In this document: in pieces, positions 21,013-31,647 of the stretch
How the letters are laid out: each line of letters opens with the position of its first letter
Numbering within the stretch: the stretch's first letter is position 1
DNA from: Agapetus fuscipes
Taxonomy: Eukaryota > Arthropoda > Insecta > Trichoptera > Glossosomatidae
Reading direction: 5' to 3'
Length of the DNA: 64,000 nt
Assembly (NCBI GenBank): GCA_951799405.1
Contig: OX637352.1
Location: 15,944,820 to 16,008,819, forward strand
Program-made: the position numbers and the translations under genes
Notes under the pieces: model-generated
Told to the model about the DNA's origin: nothing
The model's database searches: none
What the model saw: the letters and a program-made list of their open reading frames with translations, nothing else

Positions 21013-21450
21013 TAACACCAGGCAGAATGCGTCTTGTGTGAAATGGTTCTAAAACGCCTAATAAAATATATTTATTTGCTTTTTTTCCTAGAAACCCGGC
21101 TATGAGGGTGTTTGCCTGTGTGAGAGAGCAGTCAAAGCTACATTAGTCGAGCTGTAAAACAAATGCGTGGGTAGTATTGAGAATGTTATTTAATATAAAT
21201 AATGCAACAAGAATAATTAAATTAAATTATTTACTCGCCTATTTTGTACTGCGATACACCTTTCTTGTTGCGTTATTTTGTTTTATTTATTGTTCACTGA
21301 CAGCACTGACGCACGCCATTTTTTTCACTGACAGCCACTGCTACCAACTGTCGCAGCAATAACATTTGATTCTTTTCTTTTTTATGGTAGAGATTTTCAG
21401 CAATGACGTGGAGCGCCAGTGTCAAGTATTGAATGTGCTTTTGCATTGGC
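21013..21450. other. No feature recognised
   Basis: AT-rich sequence; a 61-codon hydrophobic open stretch (21177-21362) has no recognisable features. Confidence 0.35.
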
Positions 21451-21454
21451 GGCT

Positions 21455-21665
21455 CTAAGGGCATGAAACCGACTTGTTTGGCATTTGATTCAAAGATGAC
21501 CTTTGAATGAAATGGTATTAAGAATCGCATTCCACATATTTCCAAAATCAATTTCCAGTTTTCATGAGACACATTGGTCCAGTACCTATACATGCAAACA
21601 TTGTTTATGCGAAAATACCTCTGTTGAATATAATATGACAAACGACTACTAAGGCAACGAACAGT
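21455..21665 (-). repeat. MITE J relative, diverged copy
   Basis: GACACATTGGTCCAGTAC, CAATTTCCAG and GATTCAAAGATGACC match the J family; ends not defined. Confidence 0.55.
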
Positions 21666-21856
21666 AACTTCAAGAGACGTCTCAAGACTGATGAGTTCAC
21701 CGAATTTTTGTGTCACAAAATGGCGGCAATAAAAAATTCAAATGATTTATAAACTGAGGCGCCATTTGGAAAAGTATATAAAACTCCAAGCCTTACTAAC
21801 TAAATAAATGTTAACGGGTAGAAGAATACATTTGAGAAGAATTTTAATCCAGATGT

Positions 21857-22262
21857 AAAACATTTAAGATTCATATTACATGCATTCCCACAAGCAGACT
21901 CGTGTAAGTTTGCGCTTACATGCCGCATGTCACATATCCTTCCCTTTTCCTTCTTCTTTTGGTGCAACTTCTATCGAAGATCGGCAATCATCATGGTTAT
22001 TTTGACCTTGGAAGCTGCGGCTCGAAACAGGGACTTGGTGCTTTTGTTGAACCAGTGACGCAGGTTTTTCAGCCACGATGTCCTTCGGCGTCCCTGAGTT
22101 CTTCTCCCCTCAATCTTACCCTGTATGATAAGATGAAGGAGACGGTACCTACTTACTTCTCATTTCTTTATGTGAAACTAAATACAACATAAAAATCTCA
22201 ATCTCAAATGAACATAAGCCCTGCAACTCTTGCCAAAGTTTCCTGAACTAGGGGTGACATTG
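21857..22262 (-). repeat. C element split by another LINE fragment
   Basis: Minus-strand C sequence at 21857-21933 (CATTTAAGATTCATATTAC to GCTTACATGCCGCATGTC) resumes at 22190-22262 (CTCAAATGAACATAAGCCC to GGGGTGACATTGG). The piece between is the LINE fragment below. Confidence 0.75.
21934..22189 (-). pseudogene. LINE fragment (RRRxSWLKNLR tail)
   Basis: The minus strand encodes MRSKE-type residues followed by KIEGRRTQGRRRTSWLKN-like sequence, the same tail as at 31420-31570. A short 5'-truncated LINE piece inserted in a C element. Confidence 0.65.
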
Positions 22263-22263
22263 G

Positions 22264-22757
22264 TAATGCAACTAAGCTACACTATAGTGTAACTTCTTGC
22301 CTGCGTTTCCCCGAAGGGGTCGCATGTGGTGCTTTGGGACCTATTTATTTTTACAGGTAAGGGGGCTGGCCTCACACCCACCACTTTCAGTTGAAGTGGG
22401 GGTTTCCCAGCTCCCGGGGGGGCTGGTGCTCATTTCTTGTGAAGGCTGAGTAAACCTTGAGATCGAACCCTTGCTCTCGGCATGGAATGCAAGCATTCTA
22501 CCAATTGAACTATCGACCTTTTTACGAGCTTGATCGTCGTCGCTACAAAGCGCCAATTCTTAAGCAAGACCCAGTTGCTGTAAGGCTGGATGGACCTTTG
22601 GTGACCGGTCATTGGTAAAGGTTTATGAATTTTTCAGCCCAGCAAAGAGCAAATTTGAAAATATAAATGGCATATTTTTTGTGCTCCGACGGGAATCGAA
22701 CCTACAATCTTCCCATTCAGAGTCCGAAGTGTTACTACTGAACTACGGTCAGGTAAA
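22264..22757 (-). repeat. B-A heterodimer SINE, copy 1
   Basis: On the minus strand, SINE B (22518-22757; head GACCG, B box complement GGGAATCGAACC) is followed by SINE A (22264-22517). The junction reads GAGCTCGTAAAAAGGTCGAT, nearly as in the copies at 36562 and 51187. The A half lacks about 50 bases after its B box, a deletion shared with 36562. Confidence 0.88.
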
Positions 22758-22759
22758 GT

Positions 22760-23160
22760 GAATAATTTTTTACAGTATGGGTGGGCAGCCTCATGCCAAT
22801 ATATAAGTCAAGGAACGTAAATCATTTGGATTAAAATTCGTTTAATGACCATTACTCATTAGTAACGCAATATGATGATTTCTTTTTGTCAAATTCGCAA
22901 TTCAAAATGTCGCTCAGAGTGTGCGTTCCATTTTTGAAAGTTTATTTTTTTGTCAGTGCTGCCACACGCGAACCACGAAAATGACAAATATGGAGAGATG
23001 AAATGGTAGGTATAAAAGTTTAATTAAAAAAATTAAAAGGGAGCAGATTTCAAATTTTTTTTTTTACAAAATTAAAACAATCAAATGAATGGGTTATGAA
23101 TAAGTAAATCATAAATAAGAATATACGGGTGAAAGTACAAATAAGTATGTTCAGTATTCA
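22760..23160. other. No feature recognised
   Basis: AT-rich spacer starting with a short C-element end (CCTCATGCCAATATATAAGTC near 22790). A CAGTGCTGCCACAC motif near 22956 recurs inverted near 62187. Confidence 0.35.
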
Positions 23161-23163
23161 GTA

Positions 23164-23345
23164 CCCTTAGTACGAGTTGCAAATCTGCCATTTTTGTTTC
23201 TTACACTTTATGGTCTTAGCAAAAGAGTTACAGTGATGAAAAAAATCAAGTTCAAACAAACAAAAACGACAGATTTTGGGGGAAATCACTCTTTAATAAT
23301 TGCCGTAACTTTACATTACTCAAGTTTTGCAACTCGTACTAAGGG
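23164..23345 (+). mobile_element. MITE family G, copy 2
   Basis: Ends CCCTTAGTACGAGTTGC and GCAACTCGTACTAAGGG between TA dinucleotides (23162-23163, 23346-23347), as for Tc1/mariner-type insertions. Part of the left arm is deleted. Confidence 0.88.
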
Positions 23346-23375
23346 TACTTTTCAGTTATACTGAAAACTGAATAC

Positions 23376-23511
23376 TGGATGAATTTTTCAACCCAGCAAA
23401 GAGCAAATTTGAAAATATAAATGGCATATTTTTGTGCTCCGCCGGGATTCGAACCCACAACCTTCCAGTTACGAGTCCGAAGTGTTGCAACTTGGACTAC
23501 GGACCTGTCAT
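23376..23511 (-). repeat. SINE B, head half
   Basis: TTTTTCAACCCAGCAAAG, GCCGGGATTCGAACCC (B box complement) and GGACTACGGACC; the 3' half is absent. Confidence 0.85.
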
Positions 23512-23730
23512 GTTGTCTATGATTCACTGTTGTCTGTGATTATTTGACTGAAACCGAACGCGTCTTTATTGGGTTAATTTTTTTTGTGCGTAAATTGAAA
23601 AGCTACGCTCTATTTATTTCAACAAGTATTGTTATTAATTATTTTATTATTTGTTTCAGTCATTACGAAATTATGAGAGGTTTGGCAACACTTGATATAT
23701 GCAGCGAATCATGTGAAACAATGTATAATG

Positions 23731-24000
23731 TCTAATCTAATCTAATCTAATCTAAGCTGCAAAGATACATATCATTTAAGATTTATATTAAATGCATTCC
23801 CACAAGCAGACATGTATAATTTCGCGCTAACACATGCCGCATTTGGACCTACATTATAAAAACTCAATCTCAAATGAACATAAGCCCTGCAACTTTTGCC
23901 GTCCTTCCCTGAAACAGGGGTGACATTGGCAAAGTGAACCATTTTTTACAGTATGGGTGGTCAGCCGCATACCAACCCATAAGTCAAGGAACATTGGAAC
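23731..24000 (-). repeat. C element, complete
   Basis: TCTAATCTAATCTAATC tail, CACATGCCGCATTTGG, CCTGAAACAGGGGTGAC and the end ATAAGTCAAGGAAC. Confidence 0.9.
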
Positions 24001-24041
24001 AATATAATGTACTTGATTTATTGGTGTGTTATTTATATTAC

Positions 24042-24080
24042 ACAAATGGCGGTTGATCTGCAATGTTAGTGGATAAAGTT
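24042..24080 (+). repeat. LINE C-terminal scrap
   Basis: AAATGGCGGTTGATCTGC matches the last codons of the LINE ORF; opposite strand to the neighbouring C copy. Confidence 0.5.
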
Positions 24081-24104
24081 TTTTAACATTCATAATGACT
24101 CCCT

Positions 24105-24292
24105 GTATTCGATACCTTAAAGGTAAAACTGAATACGTGACACATTAAGCTAACATGGGTTTCTCAGATAAATGCACCTTTTTCCTATTTTCTACGAGAG
24201 AAAACACTAAAAAAGTGTTAATATAGTTGAGGATTTTTTCATGAGTTCTTTCTTTTAATTAGTTCACTTACTATAAGTAGGTACTATTACTA
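24105..24292 (+). repeat. MITE H, partial copy
   Basis: ACCTTAAAGGTAAAACTG, AACATGGGTTTCTCAG, ACGAGAGAAAACACTA and TTAGTTCACTTACTAT. The right third is missing where the 5S SINE begins. Confidence 0.75.
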
Positions 24293-24293
24293 T

Positions 24294-25283
24294 GTCAACG
24301 ACGTTACCATGTTGAAAGCACCGGTTCCCATAGATCATGGGTCGGCAACCTGCGGCCCTTGAGGCGTCTTGTTGCGGCCCGCAAGATATTCACCGCAACG
24401 CATGTGCCGGACGATATCATAACATACACAATGGAGTGAAAAAAAAAATACAACAAATATCGTAAAAATGGACAAAAAGCGTTTTATTTTTATAACTAAA
24501 ATATTTTAGGCAATGACATGTGCTCCAAGCGTAGGGGCGATCTTAGACTCGAAAGGTGGTCAAACTTATCCAAAGGGGGGAGTAGAATTTGTGGGTAGAT
24601 TTCCCTATGTAGGTCGGTGTCAATTCGCGTGGAGTTCCTTGAATTGCGGGATTCCGAAATTGAATTGGCGGGGATTCTACAATATGAGATTTATCATGGT
24701 GGGTAGTATCAATATTGAATTTCATTTGTAGTTCGTACGTCAATTACTTAATGTTCACGATACATGACGCGGGGGGAGGTAGTCAGCGTGTGCTGAAATT
24801 CTGACCGTTAGATCCGCCACTAACCAAGTGCGGCCCGCACTAAATCCCACGTAAAATTTTTGGCCCTTTTACAACAAAAGGTTGCCGACCCCTGCCATAG
24901 ATCACCGAAGTTAAGCAACATTGGGCGCGGATAGTACTTGGATGGGTTACCGCTCAGGTACACCGCGTGTCGTTGGCATCTTGGACCGGTCCGCAGTCCA
25001 GTGGCAACACTTCGGACTCGTAAATGGAATGTTGTGGATTCGGATCCCGGCGGAGCACAAAAAATATACCATTTATATTTCGAATGTTCGATGAGTTGAA
25101 AAATTTATAAACCTTTACCAAAGACCGGTAACTGAAAGATCCATCCAACCTTACAACAACTGAGTCTTGCTTGAGAATTAGCGCTTTCTACAGCAACGAC
25201 CAGGCTCGTAGAGGGCTCTTGAGGTGTGATACACACAAAAACAGCGCTCACCAAATAAACCATCCTAATATTATTATTTTAAA
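24294..25283 (+). repeat. 5S-tRNA chimeric SINE, copy 2, split by a hAT element
   Basis: 5S head in two pieces (24294-24335 and 24903-24977) with GATCACCGAAGTTAAGC and TGGATGGGTTACCGC, then SINE B from 24983 (TTGGACCGGTCCGCAGTCC) to the ATTATTATT tail. The hAT element lies between the two 5S pieces. Confidence 0.9.
24336..24894 (+). mobile_element. Nonautonomous hAT element in a 5S SINE head
   Basis: Starts CATGGGTCGGCAACC and ends GGTTGCCGACCCCTG, inverted repeats with one mismatch, flanked by a perfect 8-bp duplication CCATAGAT (24328-24335, 24895-24902). Subterminal GCGGCCC/GGCCCGC motifs occur at both ends, common in this type. 559 bp, no transposase frame. Confidence 0.92.
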
Positions 25284-25322
25284 TGCTAACATATCTTTGC
25301 AGCTTAGATTATAGATTATTAT
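25280..25322 (+). repeat. C element, 3' scrap
   Basis: AAATGCTAACATATCTTTGC followed by AGCTTAGATTATAG. Confidence 0.55.
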
Positions 25323-25369
25323 TGATAGCACTTATTAAGTTTTATCTTTAAAGAGGCCATATAAGGCTT

Positions 25370-25582
25370 ATACTCAGTGCACGTCGACATGCAGACACGT
25401 GTAAGTTCGTGCTTTCACATGCTGCATGCGCACTTTAAAAAAAAAACCTCTCATGAACATAACATAAAGGTGCCTTGTAATTTTTGTCACTCTTCTCTGA
25501 AACTGGGGTGACACTGACATAAATAAACAAAATTATAATAGTAAGGTGGGTCAGCCTCATACCAACCTATTAGTCAAAGAAC
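25370..25582 (-). repeat. C element, diverged
   Basis: GCAGACACGTGTAAGTTCG, CATGCTGCATGCG, CTGAAACTGGGGTGAC and CAACCTATTAGTCAAAGAAC. Confidence 0.75.
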
Positions 25583-25642
25583 TATACTGAGTTAAAAACA
25601 CCAACTTATAAAAATCGTGCATGTAAATTTTTGCGTTCAGTA

Positions 25643-25878
25643 CCCTTAGTACGAGTTGCAAAACTTGAGTAATGTTGAGTTTACGGCAATTACTAAAGAG
25701 TGATTTTCCCCAAAATCTGCCGTTTTTATTTGTTTGAACTTGATTTTCTTCATCACTGTAACTCTTTTGCTAAGACCATAAAGTGTAAGAAACAAAAGCG
25801 GCAGATTTTGGGAGAAATCACTCTTTAATATTTTCCGTAAACTTTACTTTTCTCAAGTTTTGCAATTCGTACTAAGGG
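25643..25878 (+). mobile_element. MITE family G, copy 3 (full length)
   Basis: CCCTTAGTACGAGTTGC ... TTCGTACTAAGGG with long inverted arms, between TA at 25641-25642 and 25879-25880. 236 bp; reference copy for the family. Confidence 0.92.
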
Positions 25879-25880
25879 TA

Positions 25881-26890
25881 CAGTTTTAAGTCAAATTAAC
25901 TCACGTTGAAACCACATACCAGTAGTTAATTGAAGATTAAACACACTGGAGGGGCAAGGTGTAAATTTTGCCCCTCAGGGGGTATGTATATAAAATACAA
26001 AAAAGAACAAATGGAGAAACTGCAACGTATTCTCCAATGCGAGATATAAAATACACAGATCTAATGCCTATGGTATTTTCTCTCTCAAACAAAAGCCAAC
26101 CTTCAATAGGTGGCTTTCAATTTTGGACGACTTTCCCGTACCAAAGAAGCGAAAATCAAAAGGACCGCACTCACCTCAATCGTGCTTCTGGTCCAAGATG
26201 ATGCTCGTTCTCAGGATCCTATGGAGATGAGCTCTGTTCACGAACTGCCACACTTGCAAGTTATATGTAAAACAAACACACTCACTCACAGAATTTTTTA
26301 ACGGTAAATTTCAAATCGCTCGCGAGACATATAAAAAACGTGTCTACTTGCGAACACGACGGAAGTGGAAGTCATCAAATCTTGAGATTTCACGTTGGAT
26401 GTCAAAAAAGTTCATACCGACATCTTGCGATTTTTATCCGCACTTTTTTCAGATTGTGAAAGTCCAACATGAAATTCGCTTCTTAGACTATTAATTAAAA
26501 TTAAAAATAGATGACGCTATTCATGCGTCACCACACACTTACACGTATTTCCTTCAACATTTCCGTCTTTCTTTCTTTCACACTTGCGGCGTTAATTATT
26601 GAATTAACTAATTGGATTATGAGATTAACTGTCGGTTAATCATCATTAATGAAGCCCAATTAACGGGCGGCTTCGTTGTTGCAACAATAAAACAATAATT
26701 AACTACAGAAGTGCGGGTTACGCATGCGCACTTTTCACTTTTTAATTTTCTTTGAGTTCCTATTAAAAAACGAATCTCCTTCATGGAGGTACAAAAGACT
26801 TATTAAAAAAAATGTGGACTCCTCAAGAGATTTAAAATAAAATTATTTTTTCTTAAACGTAGTTTAATTTTCACAATAATATTTTATATC
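25881..26890. other. About 1 kb without recognised genes
   Basis: AT-rich. There are short open stretches at 25968-26301 without recognisable domains, a small hairpin GGGGCAAGG...TTTTGCCCC near 25950 and a block of ATTAA/TTAAT motifs at 26590-26700. Confidence 0.35.
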
Positions 26891-26894
26891 TCGA

Positions 26895-26945
26895 GCACTT
26901 TCGACCTTCAATACTCAGGTCATTATCAAGAGTTAAACCTTAAGA
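26895..26945 (-). other. TGACC...GGTCGAAA hairpin module
   Basis: The minus strand reads TTGATAATGACCTGAG then AAGGTCGAAAGTGC: a stem of GACCT with AGGTC followed by GAAA. Same layout as the modules at 29180, 35036 and 43140. Confidence 0.3.
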
Positions 26946-27019
26946 GATATTTATTTTTTAATTTGGATGGTTCCTTAACTTATATATTTTTTTATGGTTT
27001 TTGTATCAACACTGAAAAT

Positions 27020-27140
27020 TCGTATTGATTTATTTTTTATATTTTTTTTAGAAACAAATTCTAATAAAACACTTTCTTTTCGCAAGAATCAATTTATTTT
27101 AATTAATATTACAAACGTTTTTGATCTTGTCGATCATCCT
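27020..27140 (+). repeat. Left arm of inverted repeat flanking the satellite
   Basis: About 115 bases, including CAAGAATCAATTTATTTT and ACAAACGTTTTTGATCTTG, recur inverted at 29183-29300. The innermost part, GATCTTGTCGATCATC, is a hairpin module (minus strand). Confidence 0.8.
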
Positions 27141-29103
27141 ACCTGAAGAATCTGAAGACTATGATTTTACCTCAAGAATCTGAAGATTATGATTTTACCT
27201 GAAGAATCTGAAGACTATGATTTTACCTCAAGAATCTGAAGATTATGATTTTACCTGAAGAATCTGAAGACTATGATTTTACCTCAAGAATCTGAAGATT
27301 ATGATTTTACCTGAAGAATCTGAAGATTATGATTTTACCTGAAGAATCTGAAGATTATGATTTTACCTGAAGAATCTGAAGACTATGATTTTACCTCAAG
27401 AATCTGAAGATTATGATTTTACCTGAAGAATCTGAAGATTATGATTTTACCTGAAGAATCTGAAGATTATGATTTTACCCGAAGAATCTGAAGATTATGA
27501 TTTTACCTGAAGAATCTGAAGATTATGATTTTACCTGAAGAATCTGAAGATAATGATCTTACCTGAAGAATCTGAAGATTATGATTTTACCCGAAGAATC
27601 TGAAGATTATGATTTTACCTGAAGAATCCGAAGATTATGATTTTACCCGAAGAATCTGAAGATTATGATTTTACCCGAAGAATCTGAAGATTATGATTTT
27701 ACCTGAAGAATCTGAAGATTATGATTTTACTTGAAGAATCTGAAGATTATGATCTTACCTGAAGAATCTGAAGATTATGATCTTACCTGAAGAATCTGAA
27801 GGTTATGATTTTACCTGAAGAATCTGAAGATTATGATCTTACCTGAAGAATCTGAAGATTATGATCTTACCTGAAGAATCTGAAGATTATGATCTTACCT
27901 GAAGAATCTGAAGATTATGATCTTACCTGAAGAATCTGAAGATTATGATCTTACCTGAAGAATCTGAAGATTATGATCTTACCTGAAGAATCTGAAGATT
28001 ATGATCTTACCTGAAGAATCTGAAGATTATGATCTTACCTGAAGAATCTGAAGATTATGATTTTACCTGAAGAATCCGAAGATTATGATTTTACTTGAAG
28101 AATCTGAAGATTATGATCTTACCTGAAGAATCTGAAGATTATGATCTTACCTGAAGAATCTGAAGATTATGATTTTACCTGAAGAATCCGAAGATTATGA
28201 TTTTACTTGAAGAATCTGAAGATTATGATCTTACCTGAAGAATCCGAAGATTATGATTTTACTTGAAGAATCTGAAGATTATGATCTTACCTGAAGAATC
28301 TGAAGGTTATGATTTTACCTGAAGAATCTGAAGATTATGATCTTACCTGAAGAATCTGAAGATTATGATCTTACCTGAAGAATCTGAAGATTATGATCTT
28401 ACCTGAAGAATCTGAAGATTATGATCTTACCTGAAGAATCTGAAGATTATGATCTTACCTGAAGAATCTGAAGATTATGATCTTACCTGAAGAATCTGAA
28501 GATTATGATTTTACCTGAAGAATCCGAAGATTATGATTTTACTTGAAGAATCTGAAGATTATGATCTTACCTGAAGAATCTGAAGGTTATGATTTTACCT
28601 GAAGAATCTGAAGATTATGATCTTACCTGAAGAATCTGAAGATTATGATCTTACCTGAAGAATCTGAAGATTATGATCTTACCTGAAGAATCTGAAGATT
28701 ATGATCTTACCTGAAGAATCTGAAGATTATGATCTTACCTGAAGAATCTGAAGATTATGATCTTACCTGAAGAATCTGAAGATTATGATTTTACCTGAAG
28801 AATCCGAAGATTATGATTTTACTTGAAGAATCTGAAGATAATGATCTTACCTGAAGAATCTGAAGATTATGATCTTACCTGAAGAATCTGAAGATTATGA
28901 TTTTACCTGAAGAATCCGAAGATTATGATTTTACTTGAAGAATCTGAAGATTATGATCTTACCTGAAGAATCTGAAGATTATGATCTTACCTGAAGAATC
29001 TGAAGATTATGATTTTACCTGAAGAATCCGAAGATTATGATTTTACTTGAAGAATCTGAAGATTATGATCTTACCTGAAGAATCTGAAGATTATGATCTT
29101 ACC
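27141..29103 (+). repeat. 28-bp satellite array, about 70 units
   Basis: The unit is ACCTGAAGAATCTGAAG plus ATTATGATTTT; it contains CTGAAGA twice. Variants differ at few sites (GACTATG, CTCAAG, CCGAAG, TTGAAG, ATGATCTT). The left third is mostly ATGATTTT and the right two-thirds mostly ATGATCTT. The CCGAAG variant recurs at 28071, 28183, 28239, 28519, 28799, 28911 and 29023, that is at 112, 56, 280, 280, 112 and 112 bp: a higher-order pattern. No protein coding. Confidence 0.96.
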
Positions 29104-29105
29104 TA

Positions 29106-29182
29106 AATAATAATAATAATATTAGGATGATTTATTTGGTGAGCGCTGTTTTTGTGTGTATCACACCTCAAGAGCCCTCTGA
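29106..29182 (-). repeat. SINE B, 3' fragment at the satellite edge
   Basis: ATAATATTAGGATGATTTAT, GAGCGCTGTTTTTGTG and CACACCTCAAGAGCCCTCT: the tail of SINE B on the minus strand, lodged between the satellite and the right inverted arm. Confidence 0.85.
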
Positions 29183-29300
29183 AGATGACCGACAAGATCG
29201 AAAACGTTTGTAATGTTAATTAAAATAAATTGATTCTTGTTAAAAGAAACATTTTTCATTAGAATTTTTGTTTCCATAAAGTTTAGTATAAATCAATCTG
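29183..29300 (-). repeat. Right arm of inverted repeat flanking the satellite
   Basis: Begins with the module GATGACCGACAAGATCGAAA, then ACGTTTGTAATGTTAATT, AATAAATTGATTCTTG and TTAGAATTTTTGTTTCC: reverse complement of 27020-27140. Confidence 0.8.
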
Positions 29301-29316
29301 CAATATGTGTGTGAAA

Positions 29317-29430
29317 AAACTTGACTTATAGGTGAGTGTGATTCTGACTACGCATACTATAAAAATGGTTCACTCTGCCAACGACACCCCCGTTTCAGGA
29401 ATGTTTGGCAATAATTGCAGTGGACTTTAC
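29317..29430 (+). repeat. C element, 5' part
   Basis: CTTGACTTATAGGTG, AATGGTTCACTCTGCC and CCCCCGTTTCAGG. Confidence 0.7.
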
Positions 29431-29597
29431 TTAGATACACTTCCTAAAATAACACCTAAAAATATGCAAAACCTTTTAACATCTTAAAAATTTTGTATAA
29501 TATGTAGTCAGTGTTATATCAATTTAAATTTAATATTAAGGCTCGGACATTAATTTAAGTTAAGATTTTTAAGATTTTAAGTTAAGTTTAAGTTAAC

Positions 29598-29985
29598 GGA
29601 AGTTAAGCAACATTGGGCGCGGACAGTACTTGGATGGGTGACCGCTCAGGTACACCGCGTGTCGTTGGCATCTTGGACCGGTCCGTAGTCCGTAGTGGCA
29701 ACACTTCGGACTCGTAAATGGAAGGTTGTGGATTCGGATCCCGGCGGAGCACAAAAATGTACCATTTATATTTCGAATGTGCTCTTCGCTGAGTTGAAAA
29801 ATTCATAAAAACCTTTACCAAAGACCGGTCACTGAAAGGTCCATCCAACCTTACAACAACTGGGTCTTGCTTGAGAATTGGCGCTTTCTACAGCGACGAC
29901 CAAGCTTGCAGAGGGCTCTTGAGGTGTGATACACACAAAAACAGCACTCACCAAATAAATCATCCTAATATTATTTATTAATATT
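29598..29985 (+). repeat. 5S-tRNA chimeric SINE, copy 3
   Basis: Truncated 5S head (GGAAGTTAAGCAACATTGGG, TGGATGGGTGACCGCTC, ACACCGCGTGTCG) followed at 29673 by SINE B, TTGGACCGGTCCGTAGTCC, to the ATTATT tail. Confidence 0.9.
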
Positions 29986-29991
29986 ATCTAA

Positions 29992-30243
29992 TTTATTCTA
30001 ATCTAAGTTGCAAAGATATGTAACATTGGACAGTCACATTATATGCATTTTCACAAGCAGACACAAACAAGTTCGTGCTTGCACATGCCGCATGTGAACC
30101 TACAACATAAAAACCCAAATTTCAAATGAACACACACCCTGCAACTCTTGCTGACCTTCCCTGAAACAGGGGTGATATTGGCAAAGTGAACCATTTTCTA
30201 CAGCACGGGTGGTCAGCCGCATACCAAACTATAAGTCAAGGAA
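29992..30243 (-). repeat. C element, complete
   Basis: TCTAATCTAAGTTGCAAAG, GCACATGCCGCATGTG, CCTGAAACAGGGGTG and ATAAGTCAAGGAACA. Confidence 0.9.
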
Positions 30244-30514
30244 CATAAATTAAATTTTTATGTGAAAGATTTTTCGATTTGAAAAAACTGAACGGTGCAG
30301 GTTTTGTGCTTTACTGACCGTTGACATAAAACGATGTATATAATATATTTTTTAAATAGATGGTTGGCATAATGTAGAACGAAAAGCCGAAATTAAGTTT
30401 TGTTTAGTAATTTTAATTGTTAAGCTGTGGTCATTTCACTAGGGGTGGCCAAAACCTCTGCAGAGTCTCCTTCACTCATTCCAATCCTGACATACTTCCT
30501 TCCATTCTTATAAT

Positions 30515-30760
30515 TCTGCAGCTCTTGTCGAACTACGCTGAAACACGGGTGGCATTCGTAAAAGTACAACAATTTTCACAGTGTGGGTGGTCAGCCTGCA
30601 GCCACCAACACTGCTTAATACTGGTTCACTTTTGCAATGTCACCCCTGAAAGTCGGCAATAGTTACAGGGTAGATTTTCATTTGAGGCTTATTTTGTAAG
30701 TACAAATGCAGTATGACTAAGCGCAAATTTACACGTGTATTCTTGTAAACACGTGTAAGT
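30515..30760. repeat. Two partial C elements, head to head
   Basis: A minus-strand piece (30515-30605; CTCTTGTCGAACTACGC, GTGGGTGGTCAGCC) abuts a plus-strand piece (30620-30760; GGTTCACTTTTGCAATG, TTTACACGTGTATTCTTG). Confidence 0.65.
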
Positions 30761-30781
30761 ATGATTATTATTAAATACCTT

Positions 30782-31030
30782 TTGTCTTATAGGTTGGTAT
30801 GATGCTGACCACCTATAGGTACCTAGTGTAAAAAATGGATCATTTTGCCAATGTCACCCTGTTTCAGAGAAGGTCGGCAAAAGTTGCAGGGTGATGTTCA
30901 ATTGATGTTTGGATTTTAATTTGTAGCATAAGTTCACATGCATCATTTCTAAGCGCAACTTTGTAAGCGATTTGTTGGCTTGCATTTAATATGAATTTTA
31001 AATGTTAATATATCTTTGCAACTAAGATTT
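30782..31030 (+). repeat. C element, complete but diverged
   Basis: TTATAGGTTGGTATGATGC, TTTTGCCAATGTCACCC, TTTCAGAGAAGGTCGGC and TATATCTTTGCAACTAAG. Confidence 0.8.
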
Positions 31031-31129
31031 TACGAAAAAAGATTAAAGTTTTTCAAATTTGTTTCAGAGATCATGTCCAGTTATTTGATTTGATAAAATG
31101 TGTGAAACTAATAAAAAAATATTGTACCT

Positions 31130-31415
31130 GTAACTGTAACTCTGTCGCTATTCCGCTAGGGGTGGCCAGAACCTCTGCTGCAGACCTGCTGACATACCTC
31201 TTTCAATTTATTCATATCCATCACCTTTTTCATGGATTTTCTTCTTTTACGTTCGCTTTGTATATCCCATTCTTTCACAATCTCCTCAATCCGATCACGC
31301 TATAATTTTCTCGGTCGTCCCTTACCTCGTTTTCCTTTCACGTTTCGTCGGTTTATATATACTTTGTCAGTCTATCATCATTCATTCTTTCCACATGCCC
31401 AAACCATCTCATCTT
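31130..31415 (-). pseudogene. LINE C-terminal fragment (RWFGHVERM)
   Basis: The minus strand encodes RWFGHVERMNDDRLTK, a basic GRGRPRK-like stretch and SERKRRKSMKKVMDM, all features of the LINE at 54748-55128, with stops. The terminal GGCCACCCCTAGCGG lies at its far end. Confidence 0.75.
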
Positions 31416-31419
31416 CTTC

Positions 31420-31570
31420 TTCTTCTTCTTGTGCCAATTGGTGCTTCTGCCGAACCACTGTCGCAGGTTCTTCAGCCACGATGTCCTTCGGCGTCCCTGA
31501 GATCTTCTCCCCTCAATCTTACCCTGAATGATAAGATGAAGGAGACGGTACTTCTCATTTCTCATAATGT
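31420..31570 (-). pseudogene. LINE fragment (RRRTSWLKNLRQW)
   Basis: The minus strand reads LLHLIIQGKIEGRRSQGRR then TSWLKNLRQWFGRS, a typical non-LTR C-terminal segment of another LINE lineage, fused by chance to the fragment on its left. Confidence 0.7.
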
Positions 31571-31647
31571 GACCTTAATACATAATGTGTTTTTTTTTTT
31601 TTTTACATAATGTGTTTTTTTTTACTTAAATGTTATTTATTACTCGG

